Below are positions 15,957 to 26,100 of a stretch of DNA of 64,000 nt, one piece after another. The stretch comes from JALCLA01 sp965653565 (GTDB lineage: Bacteria; Pseudomonadota; Gammaproteobacteria; Xanthomonadales; Xanthomonadaceae): contig CBFHAI010000009.1 of the NCBI GenBank assembly GCA_965653565.1, positions 1 to 64,000 of the forward strand, read 5' to 3'. The position numbers and the translations under genes are program-made. A model generated the notes under the pieces. That model was not told the DNA's origin and made no database searches. It worked only from the letters and a program-made list of their open reading frames with translations. Position 1 is the first letter of the stretch, and the number at the start of each line of letters is the position of its first letter.

Positions 15957-18929
15957 TCAGCTCGCCGAGGACGGCGCCTCGAATCCATCCCTGAAGATGA
16001 AAACGGCCGGGTCGAGCACCGGAAATTCCTGCTTCACCGGCGTTGCCGGTGCGTGGGTGGCGTCGCCCGCCTGCGTTGCGTGGATGATGCACGGCGACTG
16101 CGTGCCGACGAAAGCCACCACGCCCCCGCCGATGAAACATGAGCCCGCCGACGAGGGATCGACCGCGAACGACACCGGCAGGCCCGATGTCGCCGTGGCC
16201 ATCGGCGTATAGCTGTGGCCGACCAGCGCCGGATTGGGGGGCGCCGAGGTGAAGGTGATCGTCTGCGCCGGCAGGCCGGCCGCCGCGACCATCATGGAAT
16301 GAACCACTTGCGGGGCAGGCGCGTAGGTCGCATCGCCAGCTTGATTGATATAGATATTGCAGGCGCCCGGGCCGGTGAAGGTCACGTTCCAGCCGGAGAT
16401 TTTGCACACACTCGACGAGGCCGGCGCGACGCTCAACGTCAGCGGCAGATTCGATGTCGCCTTGGCGGCCAGCGTGTACACCTTGCCGACGATGCCGGGA
16501 TTGGGCGGCGTCGAAGAGACGATGATCGACTGCGGCGGCGGGCCGCTTCCCGCGTCGGCCACCGCAAGACAATTGCCGAATTCGGAGGTGTTGCCGTAGG
16601 GGTCCGTCGAGGTGAGGACGACGAAGTAGTAGCCGACCGGCAATGTCAGCGGCATCGTGAAGGGCGCCCCCGAATACACCAGCTGCGTGCCGCCGTGCGG
16701 CGCCGGCGCATCGGCGACGCCATCAAGGCATTTGCCGGAGAAGTAGGCGTCGATCCGATGCATGCCGGACGCGGCGTCGAGCTGCGCCACCACCGTCATT
16801 TTCGTGGCGCTGCCATTGTTGAAGTACAGGCTGTTGGCCTGCGGCGGGTTCTGCAGATTGTTCGGGCCGGTGTCCGCGTCGTGCACATCGTTAGCCGTCG
16901 GCCCGTCGTTGCCCAGGTCGATGGACATGCCTTCGTTCTGGTAGAACAGGTTGGCGCGGATGGAATTGTTGGACCCGCTGTCGACGCTTACGCCTTTGAG
17001 CATCGAGGAAATCGAATTCCCTCCCACGACGCCGCCATCGGCCGCGCCGATGGTGTTGTAGTTGCCATCGATGCGTACGCCGTGCCCCGTAGTGACGAAC
17101 CCGCCGCCACTGACGGCGGCGCCGATGGAGTTGGACTGGATCACGTGATCGCTGCCGCCGTTCACCCAGATGGCGTCACGCTTGTTGCCGGCGATGCGAT
17201 TGTTCCGCACCGAACAGCCGCTGCCGCCCAGCGTGATGCCGGTGAAGTTGGGCGCCGCGGTATTGCCGTTCGGCGACAGGCCGATCAGGTTGTTCACGAT
17301 CTGGCATTGATCCGGCGTGCTTTCCATGTCGGATTGCACATTGACGCCGGAAAGCGCCGCACTTCCGATCACGTTGCGATCGGCAAGGTTCGAGCCGCCG
17401 ATGATCACGCTGCCCGCCGCATCGACTCCCATCGTGATCGCATTGAAGGTGGCGCCGGCCAGATAGCCGCCGACGAAGCCGCCGAACCGGTTTCCGGCAA
17501 TCACATGGTTGCTGCCGCCGAGCAGCCGCACCGGCTGGCTGAAACCGCCCAGTGCCAGCCCGCGCAGCACCAGCGATGCTTGCGCCGCGCCCGGATCGAC
17601 GGAAAGCCCCAGCGCCAACGTGCCGCTGGCCGGCTTGACGACGACGCACACATTGGCGTTGAACGCGACGCTGTCGGAGTTCTTGCTCGAGCCGGGCTGG
17701 GTCGTGCCATCGATCACGATGGGACTGGTGATCCTCGGCAGCAGGCTGCTCAGCGCAATGGTCTGCGGACACGCTCCGGGAATCGCGAACGTAATGATGG
17801 TGTGATTCGGATTCGCATTGGCCTGCGTGATGGCGGTGCGCAGCGTACCTGCCCCGTTGGTGTCGGCGGTCGTGGTCACGACGTAGCTGGCGGCGTTGCT
17901 GGTCTTCAACTCATAGGCGCCACGATCCGGTGCAGTACCGACCCAACGTGCGTTGCCTTCGATATCGGTGCTCGGCAAGCCGCCCGGCACGATCGCCGTG
18001 CCGCTGTCGGCCGCGGGCGATACATTATTGGAGAGGTGATAGTCGCCGGCAGCCGGATTCACCCATTGCGGATCCTGAACCAGCGATCCGGCCTCGTTGA
18101 ACTGGCCCGGACCACCCTTGAACGCATAAATCGTGTTCCACAGGTTCACGACATGGTCGCCATCCGCAGTGCGAATCGATGCGTTCGTGCCATCCGTTGG
18201 CCAGATTATGCTGTTGCGGATGTCGACCTTTGCCGCCTCATCCGCCCATCCGAAGCAGAAATCCGACCCTCCCATGAGATTGGCGGTGACTCCGTTCAAA
18301 GTGGCATACGTCTTGTCGCCATGCGTGGACAAGACGATCGCGCAGCCGAACTCCACTGCGGCCGGAAGATGTTCGAGCACCACGTTTTCCAGAGTTATGC
18401 CTGCGGGGCCGTAGTGCCTGAGATTGAACCAGGCCTTGGATGCAGGATTGCCGGAGAGACGCACCCTGGATAGACGCAGGCTGCCTGGATCGTTTGCGCT
18501 GTAAGTGTTATAGCTGCCAGCCTCCAGATCGAGCTCGCCCAGATTCTTGATCGTCATGCCGTCGATCGACAGTGAAGCGGTCGGCGAGCCGGCGGGCTGC
18601 TCCAACGCCAAAGCGAAGTCTTTCATGTCTATCGTTGTGTTGGCCGCATTGACGATGCGTCCGGCACACGCTGAGGTGTATCCCCCTTCGATGGTCGTCG
18701 GGTAATTGAAGGTATGGATCAGATCCTGATCCATCACATACGTGCCTTGTACGACCTTGATCGAGTAAGGGCCCGACTGGACCAGGCCGTATACGAGAGC
18801 GGCCTTCAGTTCGGGCACCGTGCTGGCACAGAACGTGATCGCATCTGCCGGAGAAGCGCAGAGCGCGCCGGCCGTCAGCAAAGAGACATGAAGCACCGTA
18901 ACGCGCGAGCGATGGCCGAAGCGGCTCAT
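15957..18929 (-). CDS. Secreted beta-helix protein with Ig-like repeats and GFE tail
   Basis: A 990-residue exported protein. The signal peptide ends near LCASPADA (about residue 30). Next come a beta-helix/choice-of-anchor-Q type region closing with APDRGAYELK, then a CSLREA-like segment (VVTTTADTNGAGTLRTAITQ), then a right-handed parallel beta-helix region rich in N-x-I-x-G-N motifs. After that are two ~82-residue Ig-like modules (SNLPLTLSVAP..., TSGLPVSFAVDP...), each with a Cys pair. The C terminus reads FIFRDGFE plus six residues. Beta-helices of this kind bind or cut polysaccharides or act as adhesins; no catalytic residues are assigned. ATG 18929 has AAGGA upstream; the frame runs to 19196 but that part is not protein-like. 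Confidence 0.88.
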   Translation of the reverse strand: MSRFGHRSRVTVLHVSLLTAGALCASPADAITFCASTVPELKAALVYGLVQSGPYSIKVVQGTYVMDQDLIHTFNYPTTIEGGYTSACAGRIVNAANTTIDMKDFALALEQPAGSPTASLSIDGMTIKNLGELDLEAGSYNTYSANDPGSLRLSRVRLSGNPASKAWFNLRHYGPAGITLENVVLEHLPAAVEFGCAIVLSTHGDKTYATLNGVTANLMGGSDFCFGWADEAAKVDIRNSIIWPTDGTNASIRTADGDHVVNLWNTIYAFKGGPGQFNEAGSLVQDPQWVNPAAGDYHLSNNVSPAADSGTAIVPGGLPSTDIEGNARWVGTAPDRGAYELKTSNAASYVVTTTADTNGAGTLRTAITQANANPNHTIITFAIPGACPQTIALSSLLPRITSPIVIDGTTQPGSSKNSDSVAFNANVCVVVKPASGTLALGLSVDPGAAQASLVLRGLALGGFSQPVRLLGGSNHVIAGNRFGGFVGGYLAGATFNAITMGVDAAGSVIIGGSNLADRNVIGSAALSGVNVQSDMESTPDQCQIVNNLIGLSPNGNTAAPNFTGITLGGSGCSVRNNRIAGNKRDAIWVNGGSDHVIQSNSIGAAVSGGGFVTTGHGVRIDGNYNTIGAADGGVVGGNSISSMLKGVSVDSGSNNSIRANLFYQNEGMSIDLGNDGPTANDVHDADTGPNNLQNPPQANSLYFNNGSATKMTVVAQLDAASGMHRIDAYFSGKCLDGVADAPAPHGGTQLVYSGAPFTMPLTLPVGYYFVVLTSTDPYGNTSEFGNCLAVADAGSGPPPQSIIVSSTPPNPGIVGKVYTLAAKATSNLPLTLSVAPASSSVCKISGWNVTFTGPGACNIYINQAGDATYAPAPQVVHSMMVAAAGLPAQTITFTSAPPNPALVGHSYTPMATATSGLPVSFAVDPSSAGSCFIGGGVVAFVGTQSPCIIHATQAGDATHAPATPVKQEFPVLDPAVFIFRDGFEAPSSAS

Positions 18930-19501
18930 GGGAACTGATCCTTGTGAGAGCCTCTTGGGCTCCGCGAATGGGAGCGCGGCCGGACAACGACCACGCGCTC
19001 TGCTTGTTCTCACCAAACGCGGTTCGATCGCGCGCTTCGACATTGATGGTGCGGCGCTCGCGGCAGATGTCGCGCGTACACCCTCTGGGCCGCGGGAATT
19101 TCGGTGCTCAACAAGCCAGGGCCGCGCTGGATGGCGACGAGATGGGCGTCCGAGTTCCGGAAGGCGCAGAATCGACGAGGTGCGGCGCCTCAGCAAATGG
19201 ACTTGTCGGGGGACAAAATCAGTCGCATGGGATACAGGGGTGGCTGAGTGCCGATCGCTTCACAGCGAGTGGAAATCACGTCTGCGCCGCACCTCGTCTG
19301 ACTATGAGAACGCAGTTCGTTGCAGCCAACGGTCAGCAGAATCGATGCCGAATTCAATCGAGGCGGCGCACGGCAGACTCGGAAAACTCGCGACGCGCTG
19401 CCCTGCAGCGGCAACGCGGCCAGGGTTCGAAACCAGAAGTCGTTCCCTGGTTGGGTGAAAGATCGATGCCTGACCGCATCGTTTCGCAGCGAAGCCAAAA
19501 T

Positions 19502-19556
19502 GAGAGGTTGCGGTCGGGCAACCTCTCGAGAGAATCGCTTCGATTGCTTTTTTTTT
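19502..19556 (+). terminator. Orphan plus-strand terminator
   Basis: The hairpin GAGAGGTTG/CAACCTCTC (19502-19510 with 19519-19527) is followed by a small hairpin AATCG-CTT-CGATT (19533-19545) and then nine T residues (19548-19556). This is a textbook intrinsic terminator for rightward transcription. No plus-strand gene lies upstream, so it may end an untranslated small RNA or an unrecognised short gene. Confidence 0.65.
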
Positions 19557-19569
19557 ATTGTTCTCGACA

Positions 19570-19590
19570 GCCGGCCCGTTACCGGCCGGC
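19570..19590. terminator. Hairpin downstream of the small lipoprotein gene
   Basis: The stem GCCGGCC/GGCCGGC (19570-19576 with 19584-19590) has a 7-base loop and lies 80 bases beyond the minus-strand stop at 19671. It could terminate that gene; there is no T-run on the minus strand. Confidence 0.3.
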
Positions 19591-19670
19591 AGCTCGACGC
19601 CCCTCTTGAGGCTGCAGGTTCATCTGTCCGCAGTTATCGGTCGGGCCGAGGGCGAGCGACAGCCTCATCA

Positions 19671-20030
19671 TCAGAAATCGGTGCAGCCATAGGCGGCCAG
19701 GGTTTCCTTCAATGCTGCGCGCGCCTGGGTGCAGGTGGACGCGAGCACTTCGGTGGCGCCGGGATTGCCGGCGGCGCTGCGCCATGCAACCCGCGTCTGA
19801 TCGAGCGACTGGGCAAGCGTCGCGCGCGCCGCCTCGGGCACTTTGGTCGCCAGACAGGCTTCGTATTTGGCCAGATAGTCGTCGCATTCGAAGATTCCGA
19901 CACTGTTGTCGGCGATGGTCGGAGATGCTTCGACACCCGAGGACTCGACCGCCGGCGGCGGCGATTGGCTGCAGCCGAGCAGGACGGCGCTGCATGCCAG
20001 AGCGAGGGGATAGCGCAAATTCTTGAGCAC
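19671..20030 (-). CDS. Small putative lipoprotein
   Basis: A 119-residue protein with a lipoprotein signal peptide (LALACSAVLLGC, Cys about residue 20), a Pro/Ser-rich linker, and a helical domain reading CDDYLAKYEACLATKVPEAA. It has four further Cys residues that could form two disulphides. The pattern C-x3-Y-x3-Y/x-x-C with a following KxPE is seen in uncharacterised proteobacterial lipoproteins; no function is known to me. It starts with GTG, with AAGGA about 7 bases upstream. It follows the giant repeat-protein gene by 120 bp on the same strand. Confidence 0.75.
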   Translation of the reverse strand: MLKNLRYPLALACSAVLLGCSQSPPPAVESSGVEASPTIADNSVGIFECDDYLAKYEACLATKVPEAARATLAQSLDQTRVAWRSAAGNPGATEVLASTCTQARAALKETLAAYGCTDF

Positions 20031-20150
20031 GTGCTGTTCCTTGTTTGTAGAAGAAGTTTTTCTAGAAGAAAACTATGCCGTCGATGCGTTGGTGAGATTT
20101 CGATTCAGGCGACGCGGGAAGGAGCCCGGGCCGCCATCGTCGCCGATCGC

Positions 20151-23100
20151 TCAGTCCTCGAAACCATCGCGGAAGATCGCGTTGCCGGCGGGCTGGATAT
20201 CGACCGTCTGCGTCACCGGCAAGGCCGCCGCGAAGTTCGCACTACCGCCCTGACTGGCGACGATCATGCAGTTGCCGGCAGCGAGAAAAGTGACGGTCGA
20301 ACCGCTGATCGCGCACACCGCCGAGGAAGCGGCATCGATCGCCAACGTCACCGGCAAGCCGGAAGTGGCGGTCGCCGACACCGCGTAGGTGCCGCCGGCG
20401 ATCGCGGGGGCGGGCGGGGTCGAGTCGATCGTGATCGTCTGCCCCGCCGTGCCCTGCGCCGCGTCGACCAGAACGACCTGGGTCGCCTGCGGTGCCGCCA
20501 GGAAGGCGGCGTTGCCGGCCTGGTTGGCGACCACCGTGCAGTTGCCGGCACCAATGAAGGTCACCGTCGCGCCTGCGATGGTGCAGACGCTCGAAGACGT
20601 TGCCGCGATCGTCAATGCCACCGGCAGGCCGGAACTGGCCGTTGCGGCGACGGTGTAGGTGCCGCCGACGATCGCGGGGTTCGGAGCTGTCGAAGTGATC
20701 GTGATCGTCTGCGCCACCGGCAGCGGAGCCGCGAGAATCGCAAAGGCCTGTGTGACCTGCGGCGCCGCCGCGAAGACAGCATTACCACTCTGGTTGGCGA
20801 AGATCGCGCAACTGCCCGCACCAATGAAGGTGACGGTCGAGCCGGTGATCTTGCAGACCGCGGATGACGCCGCACCGATCGTCAACGCCACCGGCAGGCC
20901 GGAACTGGCCGTCGCCGCGACGTTGTAGGTACCGCCGACGACTGCGGGGTTCGGAGCCGTCGAAGTGATCGTGATCGTCTGCGCCGTCGTGCCGGAGGCC
21001 GCAGCGACCGCAATGCTCTGCGTCACCGGCGGTGCCGCAGCAAAGGTTGCGTTGCCGCCCTGGTTGGCGACGATGACGCAGTCACCCGCACCGATGAAAG
21101 CGACGGTCGTGCCGACGATCGTGCAGACCGCCGAAGACGCGGCATCGATCGTGAGCGCCACCGGCAAGGCGGAAGTGGCGGTCGCGATCGCCTCGTAGGT
21201 GCTGCCGATCAGCGCGGGATCCGGCGCGGTGGAGCCGAACGAGATTGACTGCGCCGTCTCGCCCTGAACGCCGGTGGCGTCCACCCAGACCGTGGCAGAC
21301 GAGCATGCGCCGTCGGGATCGCATGCTTCATACGCGAAGCTGTCGGCCGCGGCACCGTCGCCGGCATGGATGTAGTGGAATCCACCGTCCGGTCCGAACG
21401 ACACGCTGCCGTGCTGCGGCTGGCTCAACACGATGGCGTGCAACACATCGCCATCCGCATCGGTATCGTTCGCCAGCACGCTGGTCGCGCCGTCGGTGAG
21501 CGTGTTGGCCGAACCGCCGGCGGCAACCACGATGAAATCGTCCGCGGCAACCGGCGCACGGTCATCGTTGGTGCCAGGTTCGATGACGATGCGCACGATC
21601 GCCGGCGAGCACGATGCATGGGCATTGCAGGCCTGGTAGCTGAAGCTGTCGCTCGTTGAGCCGTCATTGGCATGGCGATAGACCACCGTGCCGTCGGCTC
21701 GCAGCTGGAACAGCGAGGCATGCGCGGGTTCGGTCAGCACGATTGCTGTTTTCAATCCCTGGCCGATATCGTTGGACAGGACGCTTCGCGCACCGCCGAT
21801 CAATGTCGCACCGCCGGCGAGAGACGTATCCGCCAGGCTGCCGGGCGCAAGCTGCAATGCATCGTCGACCGCGAGCGGCGCATCGTCGTCCACCGGCGGC
21901 AATTCCGTTCCCTCGGGCAGGATGCTGATCAGCACGGCGGCCACCGAGCACGCGCCATTGGCTTCGCATGCTTCGTAGACAAAGCGGTCGTTGACGGCAT
22001 TGTCGCCGTTATGCGAATAGCTGAACGTGCCGTTCGGATTCAGCGCGAAGCCTGCGGTCGCGTGGGCCGGCGGAGCGAGCAACACGGCCTTCAATCCCTG
22101 GCCGCGATCGTTGGCCAGCACGCTGGAGTAGCCGTTCCTCAACACACCGGCAGCGGTCGTGTCGAGCGTGCCCGCCGCAGCGATGTCGAACGCATCGTCG
22201 GCCGCGAGCGGCGGCTCGTCGTTCGCGGGCGGCAGCGTCGTGCCATTGTCGACGATGGTCACGAACACCACCGCGAGCGAGCACTCGTTCTGCGCGTCGC
22301 AGGCGTTATAGGTGAAGCTGTCGGTGGCGGCGGCATTGCCGTTGTTGAGATAGGTCAAAGTGCCGTCGGCGTCGAGCGTGATCGACGCGGCATGCGCCGG
22401 CGGCGTCACCAGCACGGCCGTCAGCGAGGTGCCGCGATCGTTGCCCAGCACGCTCGTGTACGAGTCGCTGAATCTTGCGCCGGTCGCGGTGTTGAAAGAT
22501 CCGCCGCGATGCACCGTGAACGCATCATCGGAGGCCTGCGGCATCGCGAGCGTCGGAGGCGATGTGATGGCGAACGACTGCGTCGCCTGCGGTGCGGCCG
22601 AGAACGTCGCGTCGCCACTCTGGTCGGCATGGACGGTACAGGTGCCCGTACCGATGAAGGTGACGAGGGAGCCTTGAATCGTGCAAGCGCCGGACGACGC
22701 CGCGTCGATCGTCAACGCCACCGGCAGGCCGGAGCTGGCCGTCGCGAGCACGCCGTAGGTGCTGCCGACGACTGCCGGCAGCGGCGGATTCGAATGGATC
22801 GTGACAGCCTGAACCGTCTCGCCTTGCGCTGTCTCGACGATCACAACCTGCGTCACCTGCGGTGCCGCCGCGAATGCTGCGTCGCCGGCCTGGTTGACGA
22901 CGATTACGCAGTTGCCTGTGGCGATGAAAGCGACGGACGAACCGGCGATCGTACATACGCCGGCCGACGCTGCATCGATCGTCAGCGCTACCGGCAGGCC
23001 CGAGCTGGCCGTCGCAAGCACGTTGTAGATGCCGCCGATGAGCGCCGGATTCGGTGCGATCGAACCGATAGTGATCGTCTGTGAGGTCGTTCCTTGCGCG

Positions 23101-26100
23101 ACCTCGACAAGCACCACTTGCGTGACCTGCGGTGCCGCCGCGAAAGTCGCATTGCCGCCCTGGTTGGCGACGATCACGCAGCCGCCCGTACCGATGAAGG
23201 TGACGCTCGAACCGGTGATCGTACACACGCTCGTCGATGCAGCGTCGATCGTCAGCGATACCGGCAAACCGGAACTTGCCGTCGCGAGCACGCCATACGT
23301 GCCGCCGACAACCGCCGGGCTCGGCGCGGCCGATGCGATCGTAATCGTCTGCGCCGTGGTTCCCGGCGCAGCCGCGACAAGCACGACCTGCGTGATCTGC
23401 GGTGCGGCGGCGAACGTCCCGTCGCCGCCCTGATTTGCCGCGATCACACAGCTGCCTGCACCGATGAACGTGACGGTGGAGCCGGTGATCGTGCAGACAC
23501 CGGTCGATGCGGCATCGATCGTCAGCGATACCGGCAAACCCGAACTGGCCGTTGCGAGGACGTGATAGGTGCCACCAACGATCGCAGGATTCGGCGCGGT
23601 CGAGTCGATCGTGATCGTCTGCGCGGTCGTTCCCTGAGCCGCTTCGACAAGCACTACTTGGGTGACCTGCGGTGCCGCCGCGAAGGTGGCATCACCGCCC
23701 TGGTTGGCGAGGATCGTGCAGCTACCCGCACCAATGAAGGTGATGGTGGACCCGATGATCGTGCAAATGCCAGCAGAGCTCGAATCGATGGTGAGCGACA
23801 CCGGCAAACCGGAACTGGCGGAAGCCGACGGCTCGTAGGTGCCGCCGGCAATCGCGGGCGCCGGAGCCAGCGAATTTATCGTGATCGTCTGCGAGGACGT
23901 TCCTTGTGCGGCGCCGACGAGCACCACTTGCGTAACCTGCGGCGCGGCCGCGAAGTTGACGTCGCCAGCTTGGTTCGCCGTGATCACGCAAGCGCCAGTC
24001 CCGATGAAGGTCACCGTGGAACCGGCGATGGTGCAAACGCCGACCGAAGCCGCATCGAGGTTCAACGCCACCGGCAAACCAGAAGTCGCTGTTGCGAGCA
24101 CGGCATAAGTGTCACCGACGATGGCCGGACTCGGCGCGAGCGAGTCGAACGCGATCGTTTGCGCGATCGTGCCCGGAGCCGCGGCGACGGTCACGATCTG
24201 CGTCACCGACGGTGCCGCCGCGAAGGTGGCGTCACCGCCCTGGTTGGCGACAATCGTGCAGCTGCCCGCACCGGTGAAGGCGACGGCGGAGCCGGCGATC
24301 GTGCACACACCGATCGATGCCGCATCGATGGTCAGCGATACCGGCAGACCGGAGCTGGCCGCAGCGACCACCGCGTAGCTGCCGCCGACCGAAGCCGTCG
24401 AAGGCGGCATCGACGTGAAATCTATCGTTTGAGTCAGCAGCGGAACACCGATGGCGACCGAGATGGTGGCGACGTCGCACGCGCCGAAACTGTCGCAAGC
24501 CTGATAGTGGAAGACATCCGCCAGGTGCAGCGGCGAAACGACGGTGTTGCTGTAGGAGAACGATCCGTCGGGATTGAGCAGCAACTCGCCAGCCGTGCCG
24601 AGCATGGGGTTGGGCCCGATCGGCGACGCGATGAGCGTGCCGCCGTCCGGATCGCTGTCGTTGGCCAGAACGCTGGTGGCGCCGCCGACGAGGATTGTCG
24701 CGTTGCCGCCCGGCAAGACACTGACGGCGTCATCGACGGCGACCGGTAACTGATCCGCCGGGCCGGCGCCGATCGTGATCGTTACCGTGGCCGCGGTGCA
24801 CACCGCATAGAGCACGCTGCACGCCTGGTACTGGAAGCTGTCGCTGGTCGTCGCCGAACCATCGTGCACATATTTGAACTTGCCGTCGTAACCACCATTC
24901 GGCGTGTTGAAAACCAGCGAACCGTGTTGGGGGCCACTGCCCAACGGCAGCGCCCACAAGGCATCGCCGGAACTCAACGCAGCCACATCGTTCGCCAGCA
25001 CGCTGGTGGCGCCGCCGATCAACGTGCTGGCGGTACCGCCCAGCGGAACCTGGATCGCGTCGCCCACTGCGGAGGGCAGCGTCTGCGGCGGTGCCGGATC
25101 GCTGATGATCACCGTGACCGCGGCCACCGAGCAGGCGCCATGGCTGTCGCAAGCCTGGTAATGGAAGAAGTCCGTCGTCTGCAACGGCGAGACATCGGTG
25201 TTGGTGTAGGTAAACGTGCCGTCGGGATTGAGCAGCATCTGACCGGCGATACCGATCATCGGATTCGGACCGATCGGCAGCGCGATCAGCGTGTCGCCGT
25301 CCGGATCGCTGTCGTTGGTCAGCACACTGGTCGCGCCGCCGATCAGTTTCGTCGAGGTGCCGCCCGGCAGGATGCCGATCGCATCGTTGACGGCGACCGG
25401 CAGTTGATCGAGCGGGCCGTTGCCGATCGTGATCGTCACGGTGGCGGCAGTGCACACCGTGTAAAGAATGCTGCACGCCTGATACTGGAAGCTGTCGCTC
25501 GTGCTTGCGGAACCATCGTGCACGTACTTGAACGTGCCGTTGTAGCCCGAGGACGGGCCGGCGAGCGTCAACGTGCCGTGCTTGGGACCGGAACCCAGCG
25601 GGAAGGCCCACAGCGCATCGCCATAGGCAAGCGTCGTTTGGTCGTTCGCGAGCACGCTGGTCGCGCCGCCGAGCAGTGCGGTGGCGGTGCCGCCGGTGCC
25701 GACCTGGATCGCGTCGCCGACCGCAGCGGGCAGGAGCTGCGGTATCGGGTCACTGCTGATGACCACCGCGACGGCAGCGGTCGAACAGGCGCCATGGCTG
25801 TCGCAAGCCTGGTAGTGGAAGATGTCCGTCGTCTGCAACGGCGAGACATCGGTGTTGGTGTAGGTGAACGTGCCGTCGGGATTGAGCAGCATCTGACCGG
25901 CGATACCGATCATCGGATTCGGACCGATCGGCAGCGCGATCAGCGTGTCGCCGTCCGGATCGCTGTCGTTGGTCAGCACACTGGTCGCGCCGCCGATCAG
26001 TTTCGTCGAGGTGCCGCCCGGCAGGATGCCGATCGCATCGTTGACGGCGACCGGCAGTTGATCGAGCGGGCCGTTGCCGATCGTGATCGTCACGGTGGCG

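Larger units (their letters stand above)
18930..19670. other. Gene-poor spacer
   Basis: About 740 bp without a convincing gene on either strand. It is A/T-richer than its surroundings. It contains a plus-strand terminator-like element (19502-19556) that no annotated plus-strand gene explains, and a second hairpin (19570-19590). A TTCGAA sequence near 19426 is reminiscent of a tRNA T-loop but has no matching stems. Confidence 0.5.

Noticed and set aside
16215..18473. A 752-codon plus-strand open frame
   Set aside because: Antisense to the 990-residue secreted protein; no recognisable domain or ribosome binding site.
19400..19460. tRNA gene suggested by GGGTTCGAAACC
   Set aside because: The T-arm stem does not pair and no acceptor, D or anticodon arms could be fitted on either strand.
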